DNA of 64,000 nucleotides from contig BJOX01000370.1 in assembly GCA_009731375.1 (NCBI GenBank), positions 132,577 through 196,576 on the forward strand. The letters run 5' to 3'. Positions within the stretch are counted from its first letter, which is position 1. Each line of letters opens with the position of its first letter. Of the stretch, positions 1 to 8,908 are shown piece by piece. The notes beneath the pieces were generated by a model that was given only the letters and a program-made list of their open reading frames with translations, did not search any database and was not told the DNA's origin. The position numbers and the translations under genes were made by a program. Source of the stretch: Paulinella micropora. Its lineage: Eukaryota > Cercozoa > Imbricatea > Euglyphida.

Positions 1-87
1 CTGGCCGTGCTCGACGATGACGCTATCGAACGGGCATTTAAGAACATAAAAGACATCAATGCTAGGCTCGGGATCGAGTCCAAGTGA
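1..87 (+). CDS. 3' end of an unidentified viral gene
   Basis: Frame 1 is open from the window edge for 28 codons and stops with TGA; it ends in RLGIESK. The next gene starts 48 bases later after an AT-rich spacer of the type that separates all genes in this block. Only the C-terminus is visible, so no function can be given. Confidence 0.6.
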   Translation: MAVLDDDAIERAFKNIKDINARLGIESK

Positions 88-135
88 GAGAGGTTTTTTT
101 ATATTCTAAAAATTTTACACGTGGAAACCTGAAAA

Positions 136-912
136 ATGAAACGACGCCCCTTTACCACCAATGCCCGCCTGCCTTTCAAGAAATGCCGCACGGGCTTTGC
201 TGGGGGCGTGTCGGCCGAGATGGCGGCCCGCACCCACCACATCATGAAATTTGTCAACCCACAACTCTCGGCCGCCCTTGACCTGATCGACGCGCCCCGG
301 GCGGTCAACGTACCAGTGCCAACAAGCGAGTCGAAACAAGTGGCGCGCTTGCTAGAGAAACTAACCAAAGCGCTCGGCTACGACGTCGCTCCGTACGTAA
401 TGAACCGGCAGGCCGCGCTAGTGCTAGTGCCGTCGGCCGCGCCGTCGGCCGTGCCCCTCGCGCCACCGCCACCGCCGCCTCCACCTCCGCCCTCGCAACC
501 AAAGCCTCTCAAGATTGTCAAGAACACCGCTGCCCTCAAACCTAAAAAACAAGAGGCCGGTATCGACATGGCCGAGATCGTGGCACGCAGTGGCAAGCTG
601 GCGACCGCCGTGGGCCCCGTCATCACCAAACAGGAGGAGAAGGACCTCCACACACTGATAGATCGGTACAGACGAGACAGAGACAGCCACGGGCAGCTGT
701 ACCACGCCGCGAAGAGGCACGCGCTGAGCGAGGACAAGAAGGTGCCGGCCCCGTACGGCGAGCAGCTTAGGGCACAGTTGGCCGAGTACGAGGCCAGGAT
801 CCAAGAGCTGCGGTCAGCGGCCAAGGCGGCAAAGCCTGACGAAGCCAAGCGGAAGCGCAAGCAGATAACACAGTACGAGAAACTAGTCCAACAAATCACA
901 AAGTCACTCTAA
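136..912 (+). CDS. Viral protein of unknown function with polyproline linker
   Basis: 258 residues from an ATG placed just after an AT-rich spacer. The N-terminus is basic (MKRRPFTTNARLPFKK). About residues 110-120 form a run of prolines, which separates an alanine/valine-rich N-terminal half from a charged, helical C-terminal half (roughly 150-258) with many Lys/Arg/Glu and likely coiled coil. The RLPFKK segment near the start resembles RPLPFKQQ near the start of the next gene, so the two may share a short N-terminal signal or binding motif. I do not recognise a family. Position beside structural genes suggests a virion or assembly protein; this is inference. Confidence 0.75.
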   Translation: MKRRPFTTNARLPFKKCRTGFAGGVSAEMAARTHHIMKFVNPQLSAALDLIDAPRAVNVPVPTSESKQVARLLEKLTKALGYDVAPYVMNRQAALVLVPSAAPSAVPLAPPPPPPPPPPSQPKPLKIVKNTAALKPKKQEAGIDMAEIVARSGKLATAVGPVITKQEEKDLHTLIDRYRRDRDSHGQLYHAAKRHALSEDKKVPAPYGEQLRAQLAEYEARIQELRSAAKAAKPDEAKRKRKQITQYEKLVQQITKSL

Positions 913-930
913 AAAAACTTTTTTTTCTTG
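911..930 (+). promoter_or_regulatory. Putative viral promoter motif (A-run ... TCTTG)
   Basis: A run of A followed by a T-rich stretch ending in TTCTTG lies 20 bases before the ATG of the 914-aa gene. The same arrangement recurs before many other genes of this block. Confidence 0.5.
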
Positions 931-949
931 TCCTGGATTTTCAAAAAGA

Positions 950-3694
950 ATGCGCTATGTCAGCGGCGACGGCGAAGCGGCCGGCAGCTGGACGGGCCGG
1001 CCCAATGGCAAGTTCTTTGACTACCGGCCGCTGCCTTTCAAACAGCAGGGTAGCAACAGCGGCGGCATTTTCGGAAATCTGGCCAAGGCCAAAGCCCTCA
1101 TGCGCCATGTCAATCTCGATTACATGACCAGCCTGGTCGATGCCAAGCGCGAACTTAAGCCCGGCGCTCCTGTCGACAAAGGAGAAGGAAGTCGTAGCAG
1201 CAGCGCCAAGCCTGGCGGTCCTGTCGACAAAGAAGGAGGCGGTGGCGGCGGCGCCAAGCCAGAAGGTGGTCCTGAAGGAGGCGGCAGCGGTGGTGCCAAG
1301 CCTAGCACGAAACCGGAAAGCAAATTCGACGGAGCCGAGGCGCTGCAGTTGCCGGAGAACAACAACGAGGACACGTTCATGGCGGACGCGCCGCCAGCAG
1401 AGGACGCGAAAGAGGCGGAACCGGAGGCGAACGAAGGAAACCAGCTGCAGGCGGTCCCGCCCAAGTCGGCCGAGAAGACCCGTTCCACCAAAATCCAGGC
1501 CGAATACAAACGACTGGAATTCGAACGACATGAGCTAGTTCGACGGAAACAAAACAACGAAGAACAGAACAAGCTAGACGAGGCAAAGTTTGAACACCAA
1601 AAACAAGCGGCACTCGAAGACCTGAAGCAGGAGGAGCACAAGCAAAAAATGAAGCTCGAGACGCTGAGGCTGGAGGCCGCGAAACAGGCTGCACATAAAA
1701 GCCTGGAGGTCGCGAGCGCCCAACAAGAAGCAAAGACTTCTGCCCAGCTAAGTGATCGGATAGCAGCATCCGTGCAGCAACTGAACGACATCGGAAGACA
1801 AATCGCGTACTACGAACAGAACATCGCACAGATAACGGCGGGCGGAGAGGTTACCGCTAACCGGATTGAACAAGGCAAGAACAAGACCTTGACAATCACG
1901 GGTGCCCAGAAAGATGCGCTGCTGCTGACCGACACGGCCGCTGCCAACAACGAGGCGCAGCTCCAAGTCGGCCGAATACAGAACAGCGCGAACAGCCAGC
2001 TGGCCATCGGGGCTGCAGAGACTGGTGCGAGGGTCACGGGCGAGCGGCAGAACGCGGTGCTCGGGACGCAGGCGCGGGTAGGCGATATCCAGCGCCAGGC
2101 CCTGTTAACACAAGGCCGGGCGACCGACCAGCACAACGTCCAACAGGCGCAACAGAACGCGGAGGCCGCCAAGCTGTACATCGGCAGCCAGCAATCCTCT
2201 GCCAAACAGGTCCAGGCCATCGAAAACACTATCAGAGACTCTCTGCAGATGTGGAAGGAGGGACAGAAGGGACAGGCCGCGTCACAAATTGCAGACATCG
2301 CGTTTGCCTTGACCGCGGCGCCAAACGGGAGCACCAGCCCCATGGCGATAGAGAGCGGTGCTAGCGGCGCTACTACTGCATCTCCAGGCAGCAGCAGCAG
2401 CAGCAGCTCGGCCCCGGACACCCGCCGCAAGTTTGCCCGGTTCGAGATGGAAAAGATGATGGAGACCATCGAAAAGCTCTCAAAAGAAGACGAATACTAC
2501 GACTTGACGGCTGCGGCCGAGACGTACGTGGCCGGCCTCTCGAATTTCTGTCTCAAGAACGCGGTCGGGTTAGAGGACGGATTTACCAGCGTCGCGCAAC
2601 AAGTAGTGCGCAAGCTGAGCGGCAAAGACGGTTACCTCGCGGAGAACGTGCGCGAGCAGCTCCAGTCTATTCTGAAACAACTGAAGCGAACGAGAGCCAA
2701 CGACTTCGAAAACCCGGGCGATGAAGTCGACGACGGCGATCTCGGCATGGACGACGGCTGGCCGCCCGCCGAAGAAGAAGAGAAAGAAGAAGAAGGAGAC
2801 AGCCCGATGGTATCGGAGCCGGACGAAAAAAGTACCGTTCCAACTCTACAGACACAGGCCCTTGTCAGCATCCCCGCGGCCAGCATCAACAATACCAGTA
2901 ACATCGAGCAGGTCAGCGCGCTGGCTAAAGAATACGTCAGCAAAGCGATGAAGGCTGCCGCCACGCCTAAGGAGGCCGTTGCGGGCATGAACACGCAGCT
3001 ACTGCACACAGACGCGTCGGCTACGCCCAAAGGAAAAGCGTTTGTCGACGAGGTCAATAAACTCATCGGGTACCCTGCCAGGATGCTCGTCGAGTACAAG
3101 AAGGCAGGCACCGAAGAAGAGAAGAACAAGGCGGCCTTGCTTCTCTACGACAAGCTGGAGGACAAGATTGCGCCTTCTTCCTCCGCCCAAAACAACAACC
3201 AGCTCGTGTTGGCTAGCGATCGTGGTCTCAATTACAAACTGTTACACCAGCTCATTACAACGACACCGCCACAGGACGTCCCTGTTGTCGCGCAGATGGT
3301 TGTTGCCCCTTATGTCCAGGAATATCTCAAACACCCGGACAGGAAGGATGCACTTCACGCACAGTTAACAGAGCGGTATAGTCTCCTCTCGAAGATGGGC
3401 AGTAACCAGAACCTGGAAGTCTTCGGAAAGAACCTGGCGCTGATCATGAGGACCGCGGGCGTGACAGCTGTGCCAGACCGCGTCGGGGCTCTCAAGCTAG
3501 CTAAGGCAGGTACGAGACGTAGTCTAGAAAACGTCGGTTCCGCGCCGGCGTCGTCAAATAACACGAATACTGTGAAGGCTATCGAAGAGGGGAAGGCCAC
3601 GGGCGTAAAAGATAGCGGCAAAAAGGGCAGGCTCAAGCTAAAACACAAAAAACCAAAAGTTGATAATCAACTGATTACACCAGGCCCTGGATAA
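950..3694 (+). CDS. Large coiled-coil viral protein, unknown function
   Basis: 914 residues. The first 60 or so residues look globular. Residues about 65-130 are Gly/Lys/Pro-rich low complexity, with three imperfect copies of a KPGGPVDK-like unit. Residues about 175-270 are a strongly charged predicted coiled coil. The middle (about 290-450) is unusually rich in Ala, Gln and Thr and looks like long helices or a beta-helix. An acidic segment near 600-620 (EEEEKEEEGDSP) and a Lys-rich C-terminus (KKGRLKLKHKKPK) complete it. It is the second largest gene of the block. Size, low complexity and coiled coil suit a scaffold, tegument-like or core protein, but no family is recognised. The start is the first ATG after the AT-rich promoter-like spacer. 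Confidence 0.8.
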   Translation: MRYVSGDGEAAGSWTGRPNGKFFDYRPLPFKQQGSNSGGIFGNLAKAKALMRHVNLDYMTSLVDAKRELKPGAPVDKGEGSRSSSAKPGGPVDKEGGGGGGAKPEGGPEGGGSGGAKPSTKPESKFDGAEALQLPENNNEDTFMADAPPAEDAKEAEPEANEGNQLQAVPPKSAEKTRSTKIQAEYKRLEFERHELVRRKQNNEEQNKLDEAKFEHQKQAALEDLKQEEHKQKMKLETLRLEAAKQAAHKSLEVASAQQEAKTSAQLSDRIAASVQQLNDIGRQIAYYEQNIAQITAGGEVTANRIEQGKNKTLTITGAQKDALLLTDTAAANNEAQLQVGRIQNSANSQLAIGAAETGARVTGERQNAVLGTQARVGDIQRQALLTQGRATDQHNVQQAQQNAEAAKLYIGSQQSSAKQVQAIENTIRDSLQMWKEGQKGQAASQIADIAFALTAAPNGSTSPMAIESGASGATTASPGSSSSSSSAPDTRRKFARFEMEKMMETIEKLSKEDEYYDLTAAAETYVAGLSNFCLKNAVGLEDGFTSVAQQVVRKLSGKDGYLAENVREQLQSILKQLKRTRANDFENPGDEVDDGDLGMDDGWPPAEEEEKEEEGDSPMVSEPDEKSTVPTLQTQALVSIPAASINNTSNIEQVSALAKEYVSKAMKAAATPKEAVAGMNTQLLHTDASATPKGKAFVDEVNKLIGYPARMLVEYKKAGTEEEKNKAALLLYDKLEDKIAPSSSAQNNNQLVLASDRGLNYKLLHQLITTTPPQDVPVVAQMVVAPYVQEYLKHPDRKDALHAQLTERYSLLSKMGSNQNLEVFGKNLALIMRTAGVTAVPDRVGALKLAKAGTRRSLENVGSAPASSNNTNTVKAIEEGKATGVKDSGKKGRLKLKHKKPKVDNQLITPGPG

Positions 3695-3704
3695 AAAAAA
3701 GAAC

Positions 3705-3971
3705 ATGCAGCACCTGGCCTTCTTCGACCCGACCTTGGCCCTGGCCCTGGGCAAAGTCAACGAGACACAGGCGCGCGTCGCATCGAAAAAGCGCAAGGAT
3801 CGCGAGGACGCCGAAAAAAAGGCGATCGAAGTTCTGCAGACTACCGTGGCCGAAGCGCCCATCGAGAAAGTCTTCAAGCAGCCGGCCATTCCTGATGCCG
3901 CCATTCTGTTGGAAGTGACGCCTGAACAAGCCGCCCGTTGCGAGCAGCAGCTGATCGGCGGCGGCAAGTAA
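3705..3971 (+). CDS. Small viral protein, unknown function
   Basis: 88 residues, starting only 10 bases after the previous stop, with an A-run immediately before the ATG. A shared transcript or a very short promoter is likely. The protein is charged and helical, with a basic stretch (SKKRKDREDAEKK) around residues 27-39. No family recognised. Confidence 0.7.
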   Translation: MQHLAFFDPTLALALGKVNETQARVASKKRKDREDAEKKAIEVLQTTVAEAPIEKVFKQPAIPDAAILLEVTPEQAARCEQQLIGGGK

Positions 3972-3978
3972 TTTTAAT

Positions 3979-3998
3979 AAAAAAATTTTTTTTTCTTA
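3979..3998 (+). promoter_or_regulatory. Putative viral promoter motif
   Basis: Seven A followed by nine T and CTTA lies 24 bases before the ATG at 4022; it is a variant of the A-run/TCTTG motif. Confidence 0.45.
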
Positions 3999-4021
3999 TT
4001 GAGTGATATTTAAATACTACC

Positions 4022-4615
4022 ATGAGCAACCGAGGCCCTACCGTGCCCCTAGTCAACACCGGCGAGGAAAAGGCGGCCGCCGCCCAGGCCAACCAGGTCG
4101 AGCATGGTACCGAGACCCGGCCGGTCATCCAGACCGACTCGCTCGCTACCAGCTCGATCATCTACTCGGCCCTGAAGGGAGTGACAGACATCGGCGGGGA
4201 GGAGGGGAAGTCTCTCAAAAACATGCAGAAGGTGGCCCAGCGCCTGTCGCAGAACTCGCTGGCGCCTTGGTACAAAGGAGCGGTTTTGCTCGTCGGTATG
4301 CCCGATGAGATCGAGGAAGTGTACGGAAAAGACTTTCGTGAAAAGAACTGCGCTGCCGGCGGCAACACTCCTACCGAATGGGGAGACAACAACGCCAACA
4401 TGCTGCCGTGGCTGACGGAAATCAGAAGAACGTACGGGAACAACTGGGAGGGCTGCATGCAGGTTTCGGCGTTCGTGGAACAGTACCAAGCGGCCAAGAT
4501 CAGAGACCAGCAGTGGGCGGCTATCCCCGCGGTGTCTAAGCTCGATCGCCAGAACGGCTCGGTGCGCGGCTGGAACTCTATCCACACCGCTGGAGACGCC
4601 AGGCTCTTGGGATAA
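4022..4615 (+). CDS. Viral protein of unknown function
   Basis: 197 residues from the first ATG after a promoter-like AT tract. The N-terminal 40 residues are polar and probably disordered. The rest looks like one compact globular domain with several Trp (WYKG, TEWGD, LPWL, NNWEG, QQWAA) and two Cys. No transmembrane segment. I do not recognise the family. Confidence 0.75.
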   Translation: MSNRGPTVPLVNTGEEKAAAAQANQVEHGTETRPVIQTDSLATSSIIYSALKGVTDIGGEEGKSLKNMQKVAQRLSQNSLAPWYKGAVLLVGMPDEIEEVYGKDFREKNCAAGGNTPTEWGDNNANMLPWLTEIRRTYGNNWEGCMQVSAFVEQYQAAKIRDQQWAAIPAVSKLDRQNGSVRGWNSIHTAGDARLLG

Positions 4616-4632
4616 GAAAAATTTTAATCTTG
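4616..4632 (+). promoter_or_regulatory. Putative viral promoter motif
   Basis: GAAAAATTTTAATCTTG ends 20 bases before the ATG at 4652. It is one of the best matches to the shared motif. Confidence 0.55.
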
Positions 4633-4651
4633 CGGCCGTACGAGCAAAGAG

Positions 4652-5326
4652 ATGACAGACCCGTTTGCTAACCTCGAGCCGCCTACCGCTGAACTTCTCC
4701 CTCCTCTCCCACCTCCGCCGCCAGTCGTCGAGATCAAACAGCCGGCGGCCAAGCGACGCAGGACGGCCGCTCCGTCTCAAGCGAGCCTGGCACGGCGCCT
4801 GGCCGCGCCATCGTCGTCAGCAGCGGGGCCGGAAGACCCAGTGCTGCGCGATGACCCGAACTACAGGCTCCTGTGCGCTTATGGCCGCAGCGCCTTAATT
4901 GGACCTAAGCTCAAAAAAGCGCACATCAACTGTGACCCGAAAGCCCTGCGCAGGCTGCCCAGACAGAAGCTGCCGCTGTTGCTGGACGAAGTCGAGGAAG
5001 TGCTGGAAGGCGAACTGTCTGGCGAGCTGGCCGATGCCGTGCTCAAGCAAGGGCTCGTCTGCCTCGAAAATCTGGTAGCAAACCGGTCGCGTTACCAAAT
5101 CTCGGGCACGACCGAGGCCTGCTTTACAAATGACAGGTGGTGTTTCTTGCTAGAAAGAGCCAAGCTGCGCGCGGGCATCGGGCTGCAGCGCCTGGACCCT
5201 ATGACAGAGCTAGCTTTGTTGACGGCGCAGACTGCCGCCATCACTCACGCCAAGAACACGATGTTTGTAGCACAGCCTGTAGCTAGCCAAGCTACAAATC
5301 TGGACGCGCCCGCGCCCGAGAAGTAG
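4652..5326 (+). CDS. Viral protein with nuclear-localisation-like motif
   Basis: 224 residues. The N-terminal 75 are Pro/Ala/Ser-rich and contain a basic cluster, AAKRRRTAAPS, like a monopartite nuclear localisation signal. Similar clusters sit near the start of several other proteins in this block. From about residue 75 the protein is a helical globular domain with no obvious catalytic motif. Function unknown. Confidence 0.75.
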   Translation: MTDPFANLEPPTAELLPPLPPPPPVVEIKQPAAKRRRTAAPSQASLARRLAAPSSSAAGPEDPVLRDDPNYRLLCAYGRSALIGPKLKKAHINCDPKALRRLPRQKLPLLLDEVEEVLEGELSGELADAVLKQGLVCLENLVANRSRYQISGTTEACFTNDRWCFLLERAKLRAGIGLQRLDPMTELALLTAQTAAITHAKNTMFVAQPVASQATNLDAPAPEK

Positions 5327-5388
5327 ATCATTAAAAAAATTTTATTTTGTTGTGCGCCAATTAAACATCCCCCCTCCGGAAAAGAAAG

Positions 5389-5853
5389 ATGACCGAAATG
5401 GTGAGCGACCTGTTTTCTCTTGAAAACTTTGCTCGGTCCGGCACGGCCGCCGCGTTTGCCTACGTGGCCGCCCCGGTCGTGATCCCCGGCAACACTTATT
5501 TCAGCCTCTCGGCTGTCCCCGGCTTGAGCGGCGTCGTCGTCGAAAAGAGCAAGGGGCTGGCGGTAGTGGCTTTCTTGACTGCCACTGCGATCGATTTAAT
5601 CCAGTCGCGCGTGCTGAACCGCACGAAAGAAGGCCGGCTAGCCGCTTACCCTTCCCTCGCGGTGCACGTGGCCGGAGGAGGCCTGCTGTTTGCTATGCTG
5701 CCCAAGCTCATGGGCAGTGGCCAGTTTGGGCTAGTAGGCGACGGAGACGCTGCCAAGCAGCTGTTCTTGATCGGCGCGCTGTCTGAAGTCTTTTCGCAAT
5801 ATTTCTACGAAAATTACCTGAACCCTGCGGGCCACGGCCACTACCGCTTCTAA
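5389..5853 (+). CDS. Multi-pass membrane protein, unknown function
   Basis: 154 residues with four hydrophobic segments: around 18-35, 63-80, 93-110 and 120-137. The N-terminus is short and the C-terminus polar, ending in GHGHYRF. Viruses with internal membranes often carry such small multi-pass proteins close to the capsid genes; a role in a virion membrane is inferred from this context only. An AT-rich spacer of the usual kind (5332-5352) precedes it. Confidence 0.75.
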   Translation: MTEMVSDLFSLENFARSGTAAAFAYVAAPVVIPGNTYFSLSAVPGLSGVVVEKSKGLAVVAFLTATAIDLIQSRVLNRTKEGRLAAYPSLAVHVAGGGLLFAMLPKLMGSGQFGLVGDGDAAKQLFLIGALSEVFSQYFYENYLNPAGHGHYRF

Positions 5854-5857
5854 AACC

Positions 5858-5872
5858 AAAAAAAGAATCTTG
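5858..5872 (+). promoter_or_regulatory. Putative viral promoter motif
   Basis: AAAAAAAGAATCTTG lies 23 bases before the ATG at 5895. Confidence 0.5.
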
Positions 5873-5894
5873 TGTAGCTAGTCTAGAGTGAACA

Positions 5895-6179
5895 ATGCCA
5901 ATTGCGGAAGCTCTGTTGGCCTGGGCCCTGATCGTTACAGCCGCTATCATCGTGGTCACCTGCTGCAAACGACTCTTTCGTCATCCGAAGATCTCGTGCG
6001 ACCTCGACAAGCCGCTGCCCACACACTACGTGACGCTCGATGAGCTCCTCCGGCGGCCTTACCAAGCGCCAAGCGCTGCAGAAGCTCTTTGCGGACCTGG
6101 AGACTGTGCTGGACAACTGGGGGCTGCTGTCTGCAGGCGAGAGCAAGGACCTGCGGATGCAGTGGAACTTAGGTCTTGA
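5895..6179 (+). CDS. Small single-pass membrane protein overlapping the next gene
   Basis: 94 residues. A hydrophobic N-terminal segment (about 5-24) is followed by CCKRLF and a soluble tail. Its last 140 bases overlap the next gene in another frame, which is exceptional for this block. The final 35 residues (after RRPYQAP) are Gly/Ala/Cys-rich and less convincing. The true protein may end earlier, or a frameshift may join it to the downstream frame. The TM segment and the promoter-like motif support the N-terminal half. Confidence 0.55.
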   Translation: MPIAEALLAWALIVTAAIIVVTCCKRLFRHPKISCDLDKPLPTHYVTLDELLRRPYQAPSAAEALCGPGDCAGQLGAAVCRREQGPADAVELRS

Positions 6180-6423
6180 GCAGCAAGTTGCGACCGTTGA
6201 AAAGTTCTTTTTGCCTGCCTACAAGGACGGCAAGCTCGCCGCGTACATCCGGAGCGAAGCCGGCATATGGTTTGAGCTGGCCTCGAGTGTTCGTGCTCCG
6301 ACTCCCGCCCTGCAACAGTTGCAACAGAGATTGCTGGCCAAGCAGAGTCTGGCCAAGGACGCGCAGTTCCTGGGACAAATTACGCAAGTCATGGAACGCA
6401 TCTGCCAAGTCATTGTCTTTTAA
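6040..6423 (+). CDS. Helical viral protein, unknown function
   Basis: 127 residues starting inside the preceding gene, in another frame. It is soluble and helical, with Leu/Gln-rich amphipathic stretches (LQQLQQRLLAKQSLAK near 90-105). No promoter-like spacer precedes its ATG, unlike neighbours. It may be translated from the upstream gene's mRNA by leaky scanning, or be the second half of one protein read by frameshift. Confidence 0.6.
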   Translation: MSSSGGLTKRQALQKLFADLETVLDNWGLLSAGESKDLRMQWNLGLEQQVATVEKFFLPAYKDGKLAAYIRSEAGIWFELASSVRAPTPALQQLQQRLLAKQSLAKDAQFLGQITQVMERICQVIVF

Positions 6424-6469
6424 ATAAAAAAATTTAATTTTCGTGACTTATCAAGTTTAAATAAGAAAG

Positions 6470-6802
6470 ATGGGCAAGCGCGCACGAGAAAGGCACGAGC
6501 GGCACACGGCCAAGAAGGCCGCCCGCAAGGACGCCCGCGCCGCCACCGAACAGCGCGTAGGGCGCAGAAAGGCGGAGAGAAGGGAGCGGACCCGCGAAGG
6601 CCTGCGGCAGTTTGGCAGCACTCTTAAGGGTATCACTGGCTTTTTCGGCAAGCAGATCGACAAGGTGACCAACATCCCGAAAGAAGCGATGGACACCACC
6701 AAGCAGCTGGGCGACAACGCCGAGGGCAGCCTCAAGTCCATGGCGCTGCCTTTGGCGGTCGGCGCCGCGGCCATCGGGGCCGTCATGATCCTGAAAAAAT
6801 AA
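6470..6802 (+). CDS. Small basic protein with C-terminal membrane anchor
   Basis: 110 residues. The first 45 are extremely Arg/Lys-rich (MGKRARERHERHTAKKAARK at the start), suiting nucleic-acid binding. The C-terminus holds a hydrophobic segment (about 91-107) ending in LKK. A protein that could tie DNA to a membrane would fit a virion core role, but that is inference. It lies directly before the capsid gene. Confidence 0.7.
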   Translation: MGKRARERHERHTAKKAARKDARAATEQRVGRRKAERRERTREGLRQFGSTLKGITGFFGKQIDKVTNIPKEAMDTTKQLGDNAEGSLKSMALPLAVGAAAIGAVMILKK

Positions 6803-6817
6803 AAAAAATCTTCTTTG
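6801..6817 (+). promoter_or_regulatory. Putative promoter of the major capsid gene
   Basis: AAAAAAAATCTTCTTTG lies 27 bases before the capsid ATG and overlaps the stop region of the preceding gene. Confidence 0.5.
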
Positions 6818-6843
6818 TCCTTAATATTATACTGCTAACGACG

Positions 6844-8655
6844 ATGTCTTCCGCCACCGTCGTCGTGCCCCCTGCTAGCAAGCAGCAAAAAGTCGCCACA
6901 GGCAAGAGAGCGCGCAACGGCCAGGAGATCGTGATTGATCCCGAGCACGCCCGCGCGATCAATGCCCGCCCTTGCTGGACGCAGACGGTCATGGCGCCCG
7001 CCGCCGCGACCTCGGCGCTGAGCAACACTGCTTTTTTTAGCTTTATCCTCGAGAACAACCAGTCCGGCGCGATCCACGATGCGACCCTGCGATTTAAGAT
7101 CACGTTCACGACCAGCGGCAGCCAGCCGACCGACTCGCGTGTTTTGCCTACTACTCAGTGGTTCGAGCGTATCGAGTACATCGACCGCCTGACGGGCACC
7201 GAAATTGCGCGGTACCACGGCGACATGATGCACCTGATACTCAATACGCTGTCGCAAGAGGCCATCGACCAGATCGCCGACATGGTCAACATGGACCCCA
7301 AGACGGGCAAGGTCAGCGGCCGCCAGTGGGAGAACAACGACGAGCAGTACTTTTACTTGCCCCTTTTGCACACGTGGATCAACGGCATGGATTTGGACCT
7401 CAGCACGCTGCGTGGCGACCTCGAAATCAGGTTCTATCCCAGAGGTTCGATCTTCGTGGCGGCCCAGTCGGCAGTCAACGGCCAGTCCGCGCCCGCCGTG
7501 CCTTGCACTGCCAGCTTGAGCGAGATCCGCTTCATCACGGGCTGCACGCAGCTGCCGAACGGGATGCGCCTGGGCCGGAGCCCGCAGAAGATGGGCAAGG
7601 TCGCCGAGCAGAAGTACGTCGACTTTGTGCAGTACACGGCCTACGCCCAGCGCATCAAGCCCTCCGACCGGTTGGCCATTGACCTGGACCAATTCTCGCA
7701 CCACTCCGGCGGTCTGTTTGTCTTCATCCGCAAATCAGGCGACCAGACCTCGTACGGAGACGCCACGACCTACTACCCGCAGTACACGTACGACAACACG
7801 GGGCGCTTGATGACCTACGACATGCTGGGCGACGCGACGACAATCGACCTTGAAGACGTGCACGGCAGATCGCAGATGGGCGAAGGGACCCCGATCGACG
7901 AGCGCTTTTTCCGCGAGGAGACGATGGGCCAACTAGTGCGCAGCTCCTACCTGAAGTCCAACGGCGTGTACCTGATCCCGTTTTCCAACGACCCCAAGGC
8001 CATGTTAGACGGCGTGATGGACGGTTACAAGACCTTTGTCGGCAACCGCGAGCGCCTGGTGATCAACACCGGCCCCGCGCCGCGTGCCACGGCCATCACG
8101 CACAAGTACGGGCCCTTCTACGCCAACGGCGCGACCTTTGCCGCTTCCGACACCAACCGCCTGATCGTGGACTACAAGGGAGTGACGGTGGCTATCCTCG
8201 ATATCGACTCCGGCCTCACGTTTGCCAGAATTACCGACCGGCGCTACACTTCGCCCGCCACGGCCGCGCTGACGAACCTCAACACCGTGCTGGCTAGCTC
8301 AAGCTGGCTGCGCTCGTGCGGAGTCAAGATCAAGTTCAGCAACACACGAGCTGGCGCGTCCAACACGGTCGACTGGGAGGTCAGTGCAGCGATGGAGTAC
8401 ACCGCGTCCGTCACGGACCTGAACGACCAGCCCATCATCTGGTCCCGCGGCGACGTTCACCAGCTGAAGTTGAAGTTCCAGCAGGCGCCCGACGACACAG
8501 GGCCCGCTTACAACGCCCAGGAAGAGATGGTTGTCACTGCAGTCACTTCCGGCAAGCGCGGAGTCATTGACGGCTTGTATGATGTTACGATCTACAGCGC
8601 CTATTTCAAGTACTTGCACGAAAGCAATGGTAGCCTGGAGGTGGCCTCGGTTTAA
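6844..8655 (+). CDS. MCP: Major capsid protein, double jelly-roll, Polinton-like-virus type
   Basis: 603 residues, the right size for a double-jelly-roll capsid subunit that forms pseudo-hexameric trimers in an icosahedral shell. Visible hallmarks are TTQWFERIEYID at about 103-114, QYFYLPLLHTWING near 168-181 and LRGDLEIRFYPRG near 190-202. This order and wording match capsid proteins of Polinton-like viruses and relatives (established family knowledge, from memory). A short N-terminal arm is basic (KQQKVATGKRARNG, about 13-26). The gene is intact, with no internal stop, so the copy is recent, active or maintained. The penton-like gene 2.5 kb away supports the assignment. The exact viral group cannot be fixed without a tree. 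Confidence 0.85.
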   Translation: MSSATVVVPPASKQQKVATGKRARNGQEIVIDPEHARAINARPCWTQTVMAPAAATSALSNTAFFSFILENNQSGAIHDATLRFKITFTTSGSQPTDSRVLPTTQWFERIEYIDRLTGTEIARYHGDMMHLILNTLSQEAIDQIADMVNMDPKTGKVSGRQWENNDEQYFYLPLLHTWINGMDLDLSTLRGDLEIRFYPRGSIFVAAQSAVNGQSAPAVPCTASLSEIRFITGCTQLPNGMRLGRSPQKMGKVAEQKYVDFVQYTAYAQRIKPSDRLAIDLDQFSHHSGGLFVFIRKSGDQTSYGDATTYYPQYTYDNTGRLMTYDMLGDATTIDLEDVHGRSQMGEGTPIDERFFREETMGQLVRSSYLKSNGVYLIPFSNDPKAMLDGVMDGYKTFVGNRERLVINTGPAPRATAITHKYGPFYANGATFAASDTNRLIVDYKGVTVAILDIDSGLTFARITDRRYTSPATAALTNLNTVLASSSWLRSCGVKIKFSNTRAGASNTVDWEVSAAMEYTASVTDLNDQPIIWSRGDVHQLKLKFQQAPDDTGPAYNAQEEMVVTAVTSGKRGVIDGLYDVTIYSAYFKYLHESNGSLEVASV

Positions 8656-8704
8656 AAATTCTAGATCATGTATTTTAATTATTAAAGCGAGCAAAGTCAA
8701 AAAA

Positions 8705-8833
8705 ATGGAACCGCTCGTGGTAGCAATCATCGCTGTCTTAGTGGTCGGGGTGATTGGGTGCGTGTGTATCCTGTACTTCCCAGTGAGGTGCCCGGACGAG
8801 AGAGTGACGGCACCGGCCGGCCCGGACGTGTGA
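8705..8833 (+). CDS. Very small membrane protein
   Basis: 42 residues from an ATG that follows a run of A. Residues 4-25 are a continuous hydrophobic helix rich in Val/Ile, followed by a short polar tail. It resembles the tiny single-pass proteins common in viruses with an internal membrane. Function unknown. Confidence 0.6.
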   Translation: MEPLVVAIIAVLVVGVIGCVCILYFPVRCPDERVTAPAGPDV

Positions 8834-8847
8834 AAAGGGAAGTTTCC

Positions 8848-8908
8848 CGGGAAAATCGTGACACGACAGATTTGTCGTCTCACGATTTCCCGCGAGAATT
8901 TTCTCGGG
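8848..8908. other. Intergenic hairpin cluster
   Basis: Two inverted repeats lie between the capsid cluster and the HMG gene. The first has arms of about 18 bases (left arm near 8848-8867, right near 8871-8891) built on AATCGTGA / TCACGATT and ACGACA / TGTCGT, with one bulge and one mismatch. The second is CGAGAATTTTCTCG at 8893-8906. Terminator, replication origin or recombination site are all possible. Confidence 0.6.

Noticed and set aside
378-899. Minus-strand frames opposite the first viral genes
   Set aside because: Shadows of the GC-rich + strand genes with biased composition and no family signal.
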